DNA of 64,000 bases from Bombyx mori (taxonomy: Eukaryota > Arthropoda > Insecta > Lepidoptera > Bombycidae). Below, one piece after another: positions 28,830 through 39,518 of the stretch. The notes beneath the pieces were generated by a model. It was given only the letters and a program-made list of their open reading frames with translations. It ran no database searches and was not told where the DNA came from. Both the position numbers and the translations under genes were made by a program. The number at the start of each line of letters is the position of its first letter. The first letter of the stretch is position 1. The DNA lies in NCBI RefSeq assembly GCF_030269925.1, contig NC_085128.1:16060501-16124500 (forward strand). Direction: 5' to 3'.

Positions 28830-30145
28830 ATAATATCGAAAGGAACAGGGTATTTCTTTATTGATTTATGTCTGTGTACATAAAGCGGTGAACTCGTCGT
28901 ATTTCTAAAGCCAACTTTAAAGTATTTCCTCTCTCAATGAGATCGAGGTCAACGTCGATAAGCTATCAATGTGCAAATGTACAAAAAAATTACAAGGAGT
29001 ATTTCAGTTAAATTCTAAATTGTTACCTACCTGTCTAAATTTGAATTTTTAAAACATGCTTCCCAGCTTTCTGAGTCACACTCGACATGGGTATATACAA
29101 TTTTTTCAAACGCATAAGAATTACTTTTCTCTGGAATCAATTAATTTTATTCCGTATCGCAAATTCCCATAAAAACGGATATAAAAACGGTATATTTTAC
29201 TTCTGTTATCTGGCAACCCTGTACAGTACTGCAATAAAATCAAAACGTCATACGTCACCTTTACAAAGGACAACGGATAAAAAAGGGTTTTTTATCACTG
29301 ATTCATGGCAACATTAAACCGCCGTAAAAATCATAGATTGGGACGTTATTCTTTTATGTAAATTGTCTCAGTTTATTGTCCAGTAATGTCGTGCTTTTAC
29401 GCGATATTTATACAGAAGATTACAACCAACTTGAATTATGGAATATTGAAGAAGGGTGTGACCTGAATATATATTTTTTCCGAAAATGATAATTGTTAAA
29501 AGAGCATTATATATGTTTATTTCGTAGTTCAAGACATTCCTCTCAATTCCGAAGTTACTCCTTCGAGTCTAGTCTCACGTAAAGGCATTTAAAGATCAGC
29601 AATTGGCTACAGTTCGTTACCGTCTATTGATAGGGTTGCTGGAAAAATAAAAAAGGCCCGTATTATTTTTTAATTGTGTGGTAAGAATGAAAAGCTCACA
29701 GTCCATCTAATGTTTAGTGGTAAGCGGAGCTCATGGACATCACGACACGAATACTGTCTTACCCTGCTTTAGACCTAGAGTCGAAGTCACAATGTTATTG
29801 TATAAGTAAATCCCACCTTTCGAACTGGGGTGATTCCATCCGATCCTATAATTCAGTAAATTAATTTAATATATAGAAAACGCTGCTGACCGTTCTCCGA
29901 AATATTTCCTAGTCGCATTTAACGACATTTAGGGGGAGAACACGGATGGGGTTATTCTAGGCTAACGCTTCAAAGTCAGCTGTAGTTTTAGAGGTATGGA
30001 TAAGCCCCCCTTGCATTAATAGTGAGGGATAAGGTTACACGCGTGTTGTTCTAATAAAACACTTACTTAATACATCTCCACGAATCATTTCAAAGAAGAA
30101 AGAACAGCGTCGTGTAAAATAAAGTTGTAAAATTTGAATTTGTGT
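28830..30145. other. AT-rich intergenic DNA with one old Bm1 remnant
   Basis: Mostly nothing recognised. About 29665-29760 (AAAGCTCACAGTCCATCTAA, GCTCATGGACATC) is a decayed minus-strand Bm1. Confidence 0.45.
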
Positions 30146-30147
30146 CA

Positions 30148-30240
30148 TTAATGATGGTAGAGCATCTTATGAACTCACACTGGTAGGTACCAGCACTCGG
30201 CCTGTTTCTGCAGTGAAGCAGTAATGCTATCCGGTTCCAG
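30148..30240 (+). repeat. Bm1 fragment
   Basis: GGTAGGTACCAGCACTCGGC and GCAGTGAAGCAGTAATGC are Bm1 body; the copy ends at CCGGTTCC. Confidence 0.65.
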
Positions 30241-30474
30241 TGGTTCCAGGTGATCAGGAATTCTGTGCTGGTTGATAGTGTGGTCCGGGTGAAGAAGAAG
30301 ATAATGAGGCCATATCAAACAATTTCCAAGAGCACGCACCATGGAATTTACGGTATAAAGACGTAGTCTCTCTAAAGGTTTCAAACGAGCTCCAAAGCTC
30401 CCTTCATCTTTATTTCCTCGATTGTAAATCGAAGACACCTCAATAGCAAGCCTTGTCACTTCCCATGACGTCAC
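30240..30474 (-). other. Unidentified open stretch, possibly a repeat-encoded fragment
   Basis: A minus-strand frame of ~80 codons contains SWEVTRLAIEVSSIYNRG, KPLERLRLYTVNSM and LHPDHTINQHRIPDHLEPLE. I do not recognise a domain. Its junction with the Bm1 fragment suggests it is part of a mobile element or an old gene piece. Confidence 0.25.
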
Positions 30475-30479
30475 GGGCC

Positions 30480-31275
30480 ACTTGAGATGACAAGAATGTG
30501 ACGGATCTTGAGGGAAAATACTTGTTATCGATTAATACGACATTTCCTTCCGTATGACCGTGTATTTAGCACATTTACAATATTAACTTAAGTAAAACTA
30601 AAAAGCTACAACCGGTTCGTTTCGCATATTTTTGACAAGTGTTTTTTCTTAAGACCGCGATGCCAGACTCATTTCACAAAAGTTACGTTCTTTGACAAAG
30701 AAATTAACGATCTTATCTAACGCCTTCTCAAACAACAAAATCTTGAAAATGCACAAAAATATCTTTAAATTATCGGGATTCCTTATTACACAGCCACCCT
30801 ACTCACGGAAAAGTTCTGTGCGACTCCGTGACTCCTCAAATTGCCTGTACGTGTGCTCACTCACTTGTGCCCCGGCGACGCATTACTTGATATACACTTT
30901 TGTTAATCTGCCCACGTCGGTCGGCTAATTCAACCTTTAATCCCCGACTTGTAATAAAGCAACTAGATCTGAACTTCAACAATTTGAAGTTGGATATTGT
31001 TTTGTAACGTTTTCAAAGTTCACGTAGATTAGGACTGCCAAAGTTACTTCTTTTCATTTAATAATATTTTTTTACTTATTAAATAGAAAAGTATGGGGCC
31101 AGTTCGACATCAACTCTCCTGGGGGATGCTCTAGATCTACCACTTACAAAACAGAATAGGAATTGGTTGGTTATATAAAATAAACAAATCAAAACGCATA
31201 AATTAGAATTCGATACCTTTACCTTTATCAATAAAGAACTCTTACTTCATATATTAGACTTCAAAATGGACTTTT
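30480..31275. other. Intergenic DNA, nothing recognised
   Basis: No repeat, splice-supported exon or RNA gene seen; small frames have no domain. Confidence 0.45.
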
Positions 31276-31717
31276 GAAGTCGTCGTGGCCTAAAAGATAA
31301 GACGTCCGGAGCATTCGTGTTGAAGCGATGCACCGGTGTTCGAATCCCGCAGGCGGGTACCAATTTTTCTAATGAAATACGTACTCAACAAATGTTCACG
31401 ATTGACTTCCACGGTGAAGGAATAACATCGTGTAATAAAAGTGAAACCCGCAAAATTATAATTTGCGTAATTAATGGTGGTAGGACCTGTTGTGAGTCCG
31501 CGCGGGTAGGTACCACCGCCCTGCCTATTTCTGCCGTGAAGCAGTAATGCGTTTCGGTTTGAAGGGTGGGGCAGCCGTTGTAACTATACTGAGACCTTAC
31601 AACTTTTATCTCAAGGTGGGTGGCGCATTTACGTTGTAGATGTCTATGGGCTCCAGTAACCACTTAACACCAGGTGGGCTGTGAGCTCGTCCAACCATCT
31701 AAGCAATAAATAAAAAA
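31276..31717 (+). mobile_element. Bm1 SINE, long form with tRNA-like head
   Basis: The head GTCGTCGTGGCCTAAAAG has an A box TGGCCTAAAAG (31286-31296) and a B box GTTCGAATC (31338-31346), 52 bases apart, as in pol III promoters of tRNA genes. A unique middle (CACGATTGACTTCCACGG, AAACCCGCAAAATTATAATT) follows, then the common Bm1 body from GGTGGTAGGACC and the tail with A-run. It is ~440 bp, matching 59952-60400 over its whole length. Confidence 0.88.
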
Positions 31718-31719
31718 AA

Positions 31720-32605
31720 AAACTTTATTTGAGGTCCTTGTTTAGGTGTTAATGACATACAACAGCATTCACCTATAAGCAATGTACTCTGTTTTCGATC
31801 TGATAAGTTTGATGTCCTTACCTTAACTTTATCTTTACTTTGTCTTATCTTTTCACCCACCTCTTTAATTTCCTCTCTAATTCCTATTTTGAATACCAAG
31901 GTACCGCAACGTTTTATGAACTCACACAAGAAATCAATTTTAAATAGTACCTAGACGACGTTCGTGGTAAAATTTGTATGCTTCGCTAAACGTTTGGGAT
32001 TAAGCCAGATACAAAAGTCTCAGATATAAGAGTACCAAACCTTGAAATCAAACGAATATAATAATTTCCCTGAAATGAAAATGGCGCGTAATTTTCATCG
32101 ACAATATTCGGTTTACAGATAGCACCCCGGTAACACGGTATAACTCGAGTACAACACCTACACTGAACACATTTCAGGATTACAAGGGATTTACTCGCAA
32201 ATGGATCGCTTACCTGTTTCCCCTTGTTTGGCAACACTCGGATCTTCTGTAGATTGGTGCTGAATGCAAAAGGATTAATGCGCTAAATAAGATATGTGAC
32301 GGATTTGATCTATAGGAATTGTTGCGGTTAGTGTTACCTGGAATAAACGCAAGATTCATGGTTGTTCAGTGGTGAATAGTGGCCATTCGTTCACTTGGTG
32401 TGATAGGTCGGAAATGTCCCTGCCTGCCTCTTCTTTGAAATATAAGGTTGAAGGCTGAGTAGAATTATAACATAGCTATTAGACCGCAACCGAAAACTTT
32501 TTTCTACCGGAAAAATACTTGCAAATGCCCTCTATCACCAAAATAATGGGGAAACTAGATGTGGTAGTTAGGAATAATTTGGAAGAATACAATCGAAGGT
32601 CAAAT
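31720..32605. other. Intergenic DNA, nothing recognised
   Basis: AT-rich, no repeat or gene recognised; the frames at 31699-31929 and 31986-32237 have no domain. Confidence 0.45.
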
Positions 32606-32607
32606 TA

Positions 32608-32790
32608 CTTTTTTTTATTGCTTAGACGCATGGACGAGCTCACAGCCCACCTGTTGTGAAGTGGTTACTGGAGCCCATAGACATCTACAACGTAAATGCG
32701 CCACCCACCTTGAGATATAAGTTCTAAAGTCTCAGTATAGTTACAACGGCTGCCCCACCCTTCAAACCGAAACGCATTACTGCTTCACTT
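32608..32790 (-). repeat. Bm1 SINE, truncated
   Basis: T-run, GACGCATGGACGAGCTCAC through CCGAAACGCATTACTGCTTC; the end of the body is lost. Confidence 0.88.
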
Positions 32791-32884
32791 ACTTCTGCTT
32801 GTTCGTCTGATCAGACAAACTCATGACACGGTTTTTTCTTTAATTTACATTATTCTAGGCGGTGTATACTTTTCAATTCATAAA

Positions 32885-33387
32885 AGTCTCTCTTCCTCTC
32901 TCTCTTTTCTCAGCTATTTATCCCACATGGTGGTGGGGTCAGCTTTCCTGACTTTACTCCTCCACTTCGCTCTGTCTTTGACATCCTCGTCAGCAACACT
33001 GCATTCTCTCTTGTCCTTCAGCACTACGTCCCTCCACCTTGTCTTGGGTTTACCTCTAGGTCTTCGACCGGGGAGGTCGAGCAGTAGCGCCAAATTTCCG
33101 ACGTAGTCAGGCGGCTTCCTTTTCACGTGACCATACCATCTCAGCCTACTCTCCTGCATCTTGTCGGCGATGTCCCGTACACCTAGACTTCCACGCACGT
33201 ACTCGTTGCGGACTTTATCGAGCCTAGTCACGCCGCACATCCTTCTCAGCATCTTCATTTCAGCAACTTGAATGGTATGCACCTTCCTTTTGGTTGCCGC
33301 CCATGTTTCGCTGCCATACATAAGAGCAGGCCAATTCATAAAAAGTATTATCATCAAATTTGTTACACAGTTCGGATTGAGGCCCAT
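32885..33387 (-). pseudogene. RTE-type LINE reverse transcriptase C-terminus, second family
   Basis: The minus-strand frame from 33387 to 32914 encodes ALMYGSETWAATKRKVHTIQ, MLRRMCGVTRLDKVRN, GHVKRKPPDYVG and PGRRPRGKPKTRWRD, then stops at TTMWDK. This is the extreme C-terminus of an RTE/BovB-like LINE. The first ~20 codons (before PALMYGS) are not LINE-like, so the breakpoint is near 33325. A CT-rich simple repeat at 32885-32910 is its 3' tail. It has no catalytic part. Confidence 0.85.
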
Positions 33388-33659
33388 AGGCCAAGCAGCT
33401 TACAAGGAAGAGCAATTTATGATCACATTAACGACATGGCCCTCGGGGACAGACTCCGGATGCGACAACTACGCTATCAATTTGTTTAACGTACGAACTT
33501 AAGTCTATTTGTGTGGAGTACTTCGGCAACGGAAAAACCGGCCTACTACTGGTTAACTATTGTTTTCCTGAATTTTGTTATTCGAAAAACTTAAACAGAT
33601 CTGAAATCTTACTATGAATTTGTTAACGACTATGTCAACAGATAATACCACGCCGAATT

Positions 33660-33840
33660 TTAAGCTATTGCATAGATTTTATCGCGGGCCTTGAGCGCGG
33701 CGACCGAATCATGAAATCCGTAACGAAAAAAACCTTACACCCCTCACTCCGCCTACCATGTAGCTCGCGTTCAACACATTCACACGTTGCGCTCGTGTAG
33801 TGTTTGTGAATAAGCGCGTGGCGTGACGTCACACTGCATT
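33660..33840 (+). repeat. MITE family M, left half, cut by Bm1
   Basis: AAGCTATTGCATAGATTTTA, GAGCGCGGCGACCGAATC and GTGACGTCACACTGCAT match 59428-59590. A Bm1 fragment follows directly and the right half is missing. Confidence 0.75.
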
Positions 33841-33930
33841 TTGTTTGTTTTATTGCATAGATGGGTGGACGAGCTCACGGCCCACCTGATGTTAAGTGGT
33901 TACTGGAGCCCAGATACATTTACAACTTTT
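33841..33930 (-). repeat. Bm1 fragment
   Basis: TTTTATTGCATAGATGGGTGG to ACTGGAGCCCAGATACATTT; only ~90 bases. Confidence 0.85.
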
Positions 33931-34062
33931 TTTAATTATGATATCAGAGGTTCTTCGAAATGGCACCAATCCAAAATCATTAGATCTACTTGACTGTTGG
34001 ATGCCAGAACTTATAGAAGTCGCACCGGAAATAACGCCACCGACCTTGAAACATCTATATCT

Positions 34063-34278
34063 ATACTAATATATAAATCTACAGTGGTTTTTACGGATGT
34101 TCCGTTATAACTACTGAACCATGCATCCGATTGACTTGAAACTTGGTATCCATGTAGAAAATACATTTACTTAATGGATAAGCTAATATTTATATGAGTG
34201 TCCGACTCTGTAATAATAATGACAATAAATAATAATGTTAATTTTAAATGCCCAGCTAAGCGGTCGAGTACGGCTAGT
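34063..34278 (-). repeat. RTE-tail SINE-like element (family R1)
   Basis: Near copy of 12612-12832: CTACAGTGGTTTTTACGGAT at the left and GCCCAGCTAAGCGGTCGAG at the right. Confidence 0.75.
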
Positions 34279-34947
34279 AATGTCTAAGTTAGTTAGTTGT
34301 AGAATAGAAAGAGGAACTCTTGACTGTTTCATGGCAGAATTATGTGGAATTATTATACCTGCGCGTCTGGAACTAACACACACCGTACAGGGAAGCTCAT
34401 TCCAAATCCGTCGAATAAAACGCGGTAAAATTAATGACTTAAAATGCAATATCTAACGTGTTTAAATCGGAATGAAACCAATTTAACCAGCATGTTCCAA
34501 TCTTATACATTTATGAGCATCAAAATCAATTTATTTCCCATAAACAATTTGAAATACGATTACAAGTCAATCTACAATTTTAAACGGGCAAACTTCGTAC
34601 CCATTAACTACTAAGCACCGTGGATATCTTGTTTCCTAAATAGTAAGTGGCTATCGAACATAACGCGGATATACTCGCAGTTAAGAGCTAACTCGAGGAG
34701 GGAACTTCGCGTGATTGGCCCGAGGGCTCGATCAACCGATCAACTGAGTCCTTAAGGAATAATTAGCCGAGATTACCGACTGATAACGTCTTCTGAACTT
34801 GAATATGGAATTTCTCAAATTAATATTGATAAGAGATCGCGTTTTTCGGAATTCTAAACTACGTTTCACGGTGATGTTTCTTATTTTTAAATAATTGTCA
34901 ATTGAAACAATGATTGCATATTGTTCGAATCGGAAAGACTTGTTTTT

Positions 34948-35200
34948 ACTGGTGGTAGGACCTCTTGTGAGTCCGCGCGAGTAGGTACCACCACCCTGCC
35001 TATTTCTGCCGTGAAGCAGTAATGCGTTTCGGTTTGAAGGGTGGGGCAGCCGTTCTAGCTATACTGAGACCTTAGAACTCATATCTCAAGGTGGGTGGCG
35101 GCATTTACGTTGTAGATGTCTGGGCTCCAGTAACAGTAACCACTTAACACCAGGTGGGTCGTGAGCTCGTCCACCCACTTAAGCAATAAATAAATAAAAG
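34948..35200 (+). repeat. Bm1 SINE, 5'-truncated
   Basis: ACTGGTGGTAGGACCTCTTG to GCAATAAATAAATAAAAG. The word CAGTAAC is tandemly doubled (CAGTAACAGTAACC) and CTATG before GGCTCC is lost. Confidence 0.92.
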
Positions 35201-36105
35201 TATTCATTATCCACACATGCTGTCAATATTTTCTCATCCTGGAAACGCTAATTGAGTCGACTATTATCAAAGCCGGCAATGTGACTTTTGACAATTATTG
35301 GTAAATCAGAAAAACGAATTATTGACTTTGTATTCCATTGGCAGTCACAAAACTCTTCTGAACGACATCTTAGATAAATAACAGGTTAAGTATTAACCTT
35401 TATTTAATGTAGGTTTTGAACCGTATTCTTTGAAGGAGACGATTATATTCAAATCAATCTGTATTGACATATCAATAACATTTTTTTGTCCAAATGCACA
35501 GATTGCCACCTTTGATAATAGACGACTCAATTATTAGTTTTTTTACACGAGTAGACGAGTTTACAGCGCACCTGGTACTAAGTGGTCATCGGAACCAATA
35601 GCCATGATAACGAGAACATCTTCCATCTTAAAAGATAAGATCAAAGTCTTAATTGTTTCGGATGGCTGCCCCAACCTCAAAACATCACCTCATATCACAA
35701 AGTGGGCGTTGACATTTGTGTTGGTCCAGCGACAACTTAATATCTATGATTCGTAGCTTCGTATACCCGTCCACTGCGAAAACACACGTAAAATATTAGC
35801 AAAAAACAAATTCGAACTACCCATACATAAATTCAATATCACTTAACTGTACAGTACAAAATAGAGTTGCCAATTTAAAATTGGCGAGTTAAAGTTTTCA
35901 ATATTGGAATGGTTACCGCGGCCCGCATGAAACACTTAGCTAAAAGGTATACAGGTTGCTGCCGTGTGCTTACAGGGAAATACTAACATAAATTTTCGAA
36001 CCACAGTGTTGTACGTAACAGTGGAATAACTCCTTACGGAAATCCAAATCTTTTATGTTAGATTTGAGACAATTAGGTCACTATTCATTATGATTTGACT
36101 GCAAA
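35200..36105. other. Intergenic DNA with an old Bm1 remnant
   Basis: About 35541-35625 (GAGTAGACGAGTTTACAGCG, TGGTCATCGGAACC) is a decayed minus-strand Bm1; nothing else recognised. Confidence 0.45.
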
Positions 36106-36111
36106 ACGTTT

Positions 36112-36470
36112 TTGGAACGAAGTTCCTTATGAGACGACGCGGAGGGGTAGCCTAACCGGAAAAAAAACGTCCGTAACGTAAGATTTTTATTAGTAATGCA
36201 CACAGTGTACGACTTAACGTTGTAATAACATATTTTTTTATCATTAATTGCCCACGATCTCAGAGCGTTCGTTTGCCCAATATACAAACTCTTATACAAA
36301 CAACCGTGAATGAAGTGTACCACAATAAGTTCGCACGTTACCGAACGACCCTGGGTTGTTGCGAAACCTCTAGTTTTATTTTCTTTATACCTCGAATAGA
36401 ACTTAAAATTAATATATTTATAATAAGGAACTTCATTCCTATCCGGTGCCCCATGACACCACACATCTTT
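36112..36470 (-). repeat. Element X, copy 3
   Basis: Inverse of 7994-8420: GGAACGAAGTTCCTTATGAG at 36115 (right end of the element) and ATAAGGAACTTCATTCC near 36431-36447, followed by the CACCACACATC block and a T-run. Confidence 0.78.
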
Positions 36471-36474
36471 TTTT

Positions 36475-37980
36475 TACTTAAAAAGTTAATATAGGGGTTG
36501 AAGTAATTCAAATTTTTAAATTTTCAAATCTCCCAATCGATTAGTTGTCTAAATACAAAACCATAAAGACAGTTAAAACATTATTACGAAAATGATAATA
36601 GCATTTATTACATAGGATTACATTATACAAGAGTGTAAATTGATCTAATTTAGATTTATCCCCAATATTTCCGGTATTGTTGCTATCGATTCATCCACTT
36701 GTAACAGCCCACGACACACGCGCATCTACTTCGGTGTTACATTATAAGACAGTAGCAACAATTACACTTTAGTCAATCGTCGGTGACTACGAAAAAGTAA
36801 CCACAATTTCACCTTAGTCAATCGTCGGTGACTACGAAAACCGTAAAGTATTCGAAAAGGCCAAAAATAAAATCGATAAACTGTAATAATAAGAAAACCG
36901 TAACAATATAATAAACTGCAAAAGTAGCTATAATCATGTCTAAGAAAAATACATTAGGTACATAAATTCTTATTTATACGTTATTTTTTTCTAAAAACAT
37001 TCCTTATTCACGCTCGCATTTCACAACACCCTCCATATCTAAACACGTCTAGCAATAGCACTTGTGAATCATCCAAACCCTAGTAAAAGTTTCATCATAC
37101 CTATGTATTAAAAAAAACGACACTTTCTTTCTGAAATAGATTTGTAGTATCATTTCGAACACTTGTTAAGAATTTAAAGTTAAACATTAAAAGACTTTTA
37201 AAGTAAATTTATAATAAAAAACAGATCAAAACAATTTTTACGATTAACAGTGCAAAAATATTCTGAATCACATTTAGAATTTTATTATATTCGCACGGAT
37301 ATCGAGCGAGGATGTGACATGCCCATACAAACATCAAAGTCCATGAAGTTGCCGTAAGTCTTTAGTTGCTATTGATTTATCCTTCATCTAACTTCCTGCG
37401 GCATTCGACTGGAATCTGTGCCCGCCTCAGCATATACCTGCCCGCTAGTGCTACTAAAGTTCATTGAACTTACGGTAAACACACTGTTTGTTTAGTTATA
37501 CTGGAATTTATTATTTTACAAGTACAATCAGGCTGACTTTGCTTTGCTGGTTCTTTTCAGGACTGTGGCTCTCATCGGAACGGGCTGTAGAGTTTATTTT
37601 CAGATTAAATTGATCAATGATTTTGAATTTCGATTTTATTGTCTTTCTTAGGTATGATTTTTTTCATCATTACCAAAAAAGTTTATTTAAAAATCGAACA
37701 AATATAATAATCCGTATAGAAAATTTATGTGATTCAATTCTTTGAATATATTTTTTTCAGTTACATTACAACTGGTTGGTTGATTAAGAATCTTCATTTA
37801 AAATACAATACTAATATATTATGTTATGTAATAATTATATAGTATGAACATTTATCTATAATAAAGCAAAATCTATTTATCATTGTTAATTTATTAACTA
37901 TTAATCTTGCTATTATAATTATAAGTAGTCAAAATATATAATTTTATGAGCTATAATATAATCGGCAGTCAAGCCGAACT
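36475..37980. other. AT-rich intergenic DNA; one short tandem duplication
   Basis: 36757-36842 holds two ~43-bp units sharing TTAGTCAATCGTCGGTGACT and ACGAAAA. Otherwise no gene or repeat recognised. Confidence 0.5.
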
Positions 37981-37983
37981 TGA

Positions 37984-39063
37984 TTGTCACCCAAATCCAT
38001 GAACAGTATAAGTGAGCGCTACGGCGTAGTGAGCCTTAAGACATTAGAACACGTCATACGGGACTTCTTGTCGAACCGCTCTTTTCGATATCGAGTCGAG
38101 GGAACCCACTCCTCCCCACGACCTCTCACAGCTAGAGTCCCGCAAGGCTCTGTCCTCTCACCCCTCCTATTTAGCTTATTCGTCAACGATATTCCCCGGT
38201 CGCCGCCGACCCATTTAGCTTTATTCGCCGACGACACGACTGTTTACTATTCTAGTAGAAATAAGTCCCTAATCGCGAAGAAGCTTCAGAGCGCAGCCCT
38301 GGCCCTAGGACAGTGGTTCCGAAAATGGCGCATAGACATCAACCCAGCGAAAAGTACTGCGGTGCTATTTCAGAGGGGAAGCTCCACACGGATTTCCTCC
38401 CGGATTAGGAGGAGGAATCTCACACCCCCGATTACTCTCTTTAGACAACCCATACCCTGGGCCAGGAAGGTCAAGTACCTGGGTGTTACCCTGGATGCAT
38501 CGATGACATTCCGCCCGCATTTAAAATCAGTCCGTGACCGTGCCGCGTTTATTCTCGGTAGACTCTACCCCATGATCTGTAAGCGGAGTAAAATGTCCCT
38601 TCGGAACAAGGTGACACTTTACAAAACTTGCATAAGGCCCGTCATGACTTACACGAGTGTGGTGTTCGCTCACGCGGCCCGCACACACATAGACACCCTC
38701 CAATCCCTACAATCCCGCTTTTGCAGGTTAGCTGTCGGGGCTCCGTGGTTCGTGAGGAACGTTGACCTACACGACGACCTGGGCCTCGAATCAATTCGGA
38801 AATACATGAAGTCAGCGTCGGAACGACACTTCGATAAGGTTATGCGTCATGATAATCGCCTTATCGTTGCCGCCGCTGACTACTCCCCGAATCCTGATCA
38901 TGCAGGAGCCAGTCACCGTCGACGCCCTAGACACGTCCTTACGGATCCATCAGATCCAATAACCTTTGCATTAGATGCCTTCAGCTCTAATACTAGGGGC
39001 AGGCTTAGGGACCCCGGTAACCGTACTCGTCGAACTCGAGAAAGAGGTCGACGTGCAACCTAA
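37984..39063 (+). pseudogene. BMC1-type reverse transcriptase, C-terminal half
   Basis: An open frame without a true start (first codon TTG). From about residue 20 it is LINE-like: IRDFLSNRSFRYRVEG, VPQGSVLSPLLFSLFVNDI, catalytic box FADD near residue 82, VKYLGVTLDASMTF near 166, KVTLYKTCIRPVMTY near 212 and the C-terminal SASERHFDKVMRHDN region with DPSDPITFALDAF. The endonuclease and the first RT motifs are lost by 5' truncation, so it cannot act alone. The stop TAA (39061) lies 9 bases before the gypsy LTR; the insertion therefore hit the 3' UTR, not the frame. Confidence 0.9.
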
Positions 39064-39069
39064 CCCATG

Positions 39070-39496
39070 TGTGGTTTTAGTTAGCGTAGGGTGTTAAAAC
39101 TGAATAATAGTTCCCACAGGTTTATACAGTTTATTTGTTCTTTTAAACACAATAATAGTCAACACCACAAGAAGGAGTATAAGCACACGAGAAAGCAACA
39201 AAGCTGAAGTTAGATAGAAAATTATAGCTAATCGGAAGCAGCGTTATTCAGAGACATATACGTCGCGCGTGTCCGTAGTGGCGAGCCAACTGATCGAACT
39301 GCACTGCCGGCAGCGCAGCCGCTCCATCGGGCCGCGGGCGCCGAGGATGCGTAGCCACCACTATATATATATAAAATTTAACTGCTTGTCCGGAAATAAT
39401 ATTATTTAATTTAACATAAAATATATTTTAGACTAAATACAATAACACTATACAATAAAATAAACTTAAAGCTATACAAAATATATACACGCCACA
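39070..39496 (-). repeat. 3' LTR (element sense) of gypsy element
   Basis: 427 bp, identical by eye to 43488-43914. Read on the minus strand it holds a TATATATATA stretch (39361-39371) that could serve as promoter TATA box in the partner LTR. Confidence 0.93.
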
Positions 39497-39508
39497 TCAC
39501 CCCCCTCC
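39497..39508 (-). other. Polypurine tract
   Basis: Minus strand GGAGGGGGGTGA directly abuts the 3' LTR start TGTGGCG; this is the expected plus-strand primer of reverse transcription. Confidence 0.85.
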
Positions 39509-39518
39509 AGAGACCGTC

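Noticed and set aside
28549..28833. Small protein within TIR element family T
   Set aside because: The frame is not kept in the copy at 47.5 kb and has no domain.
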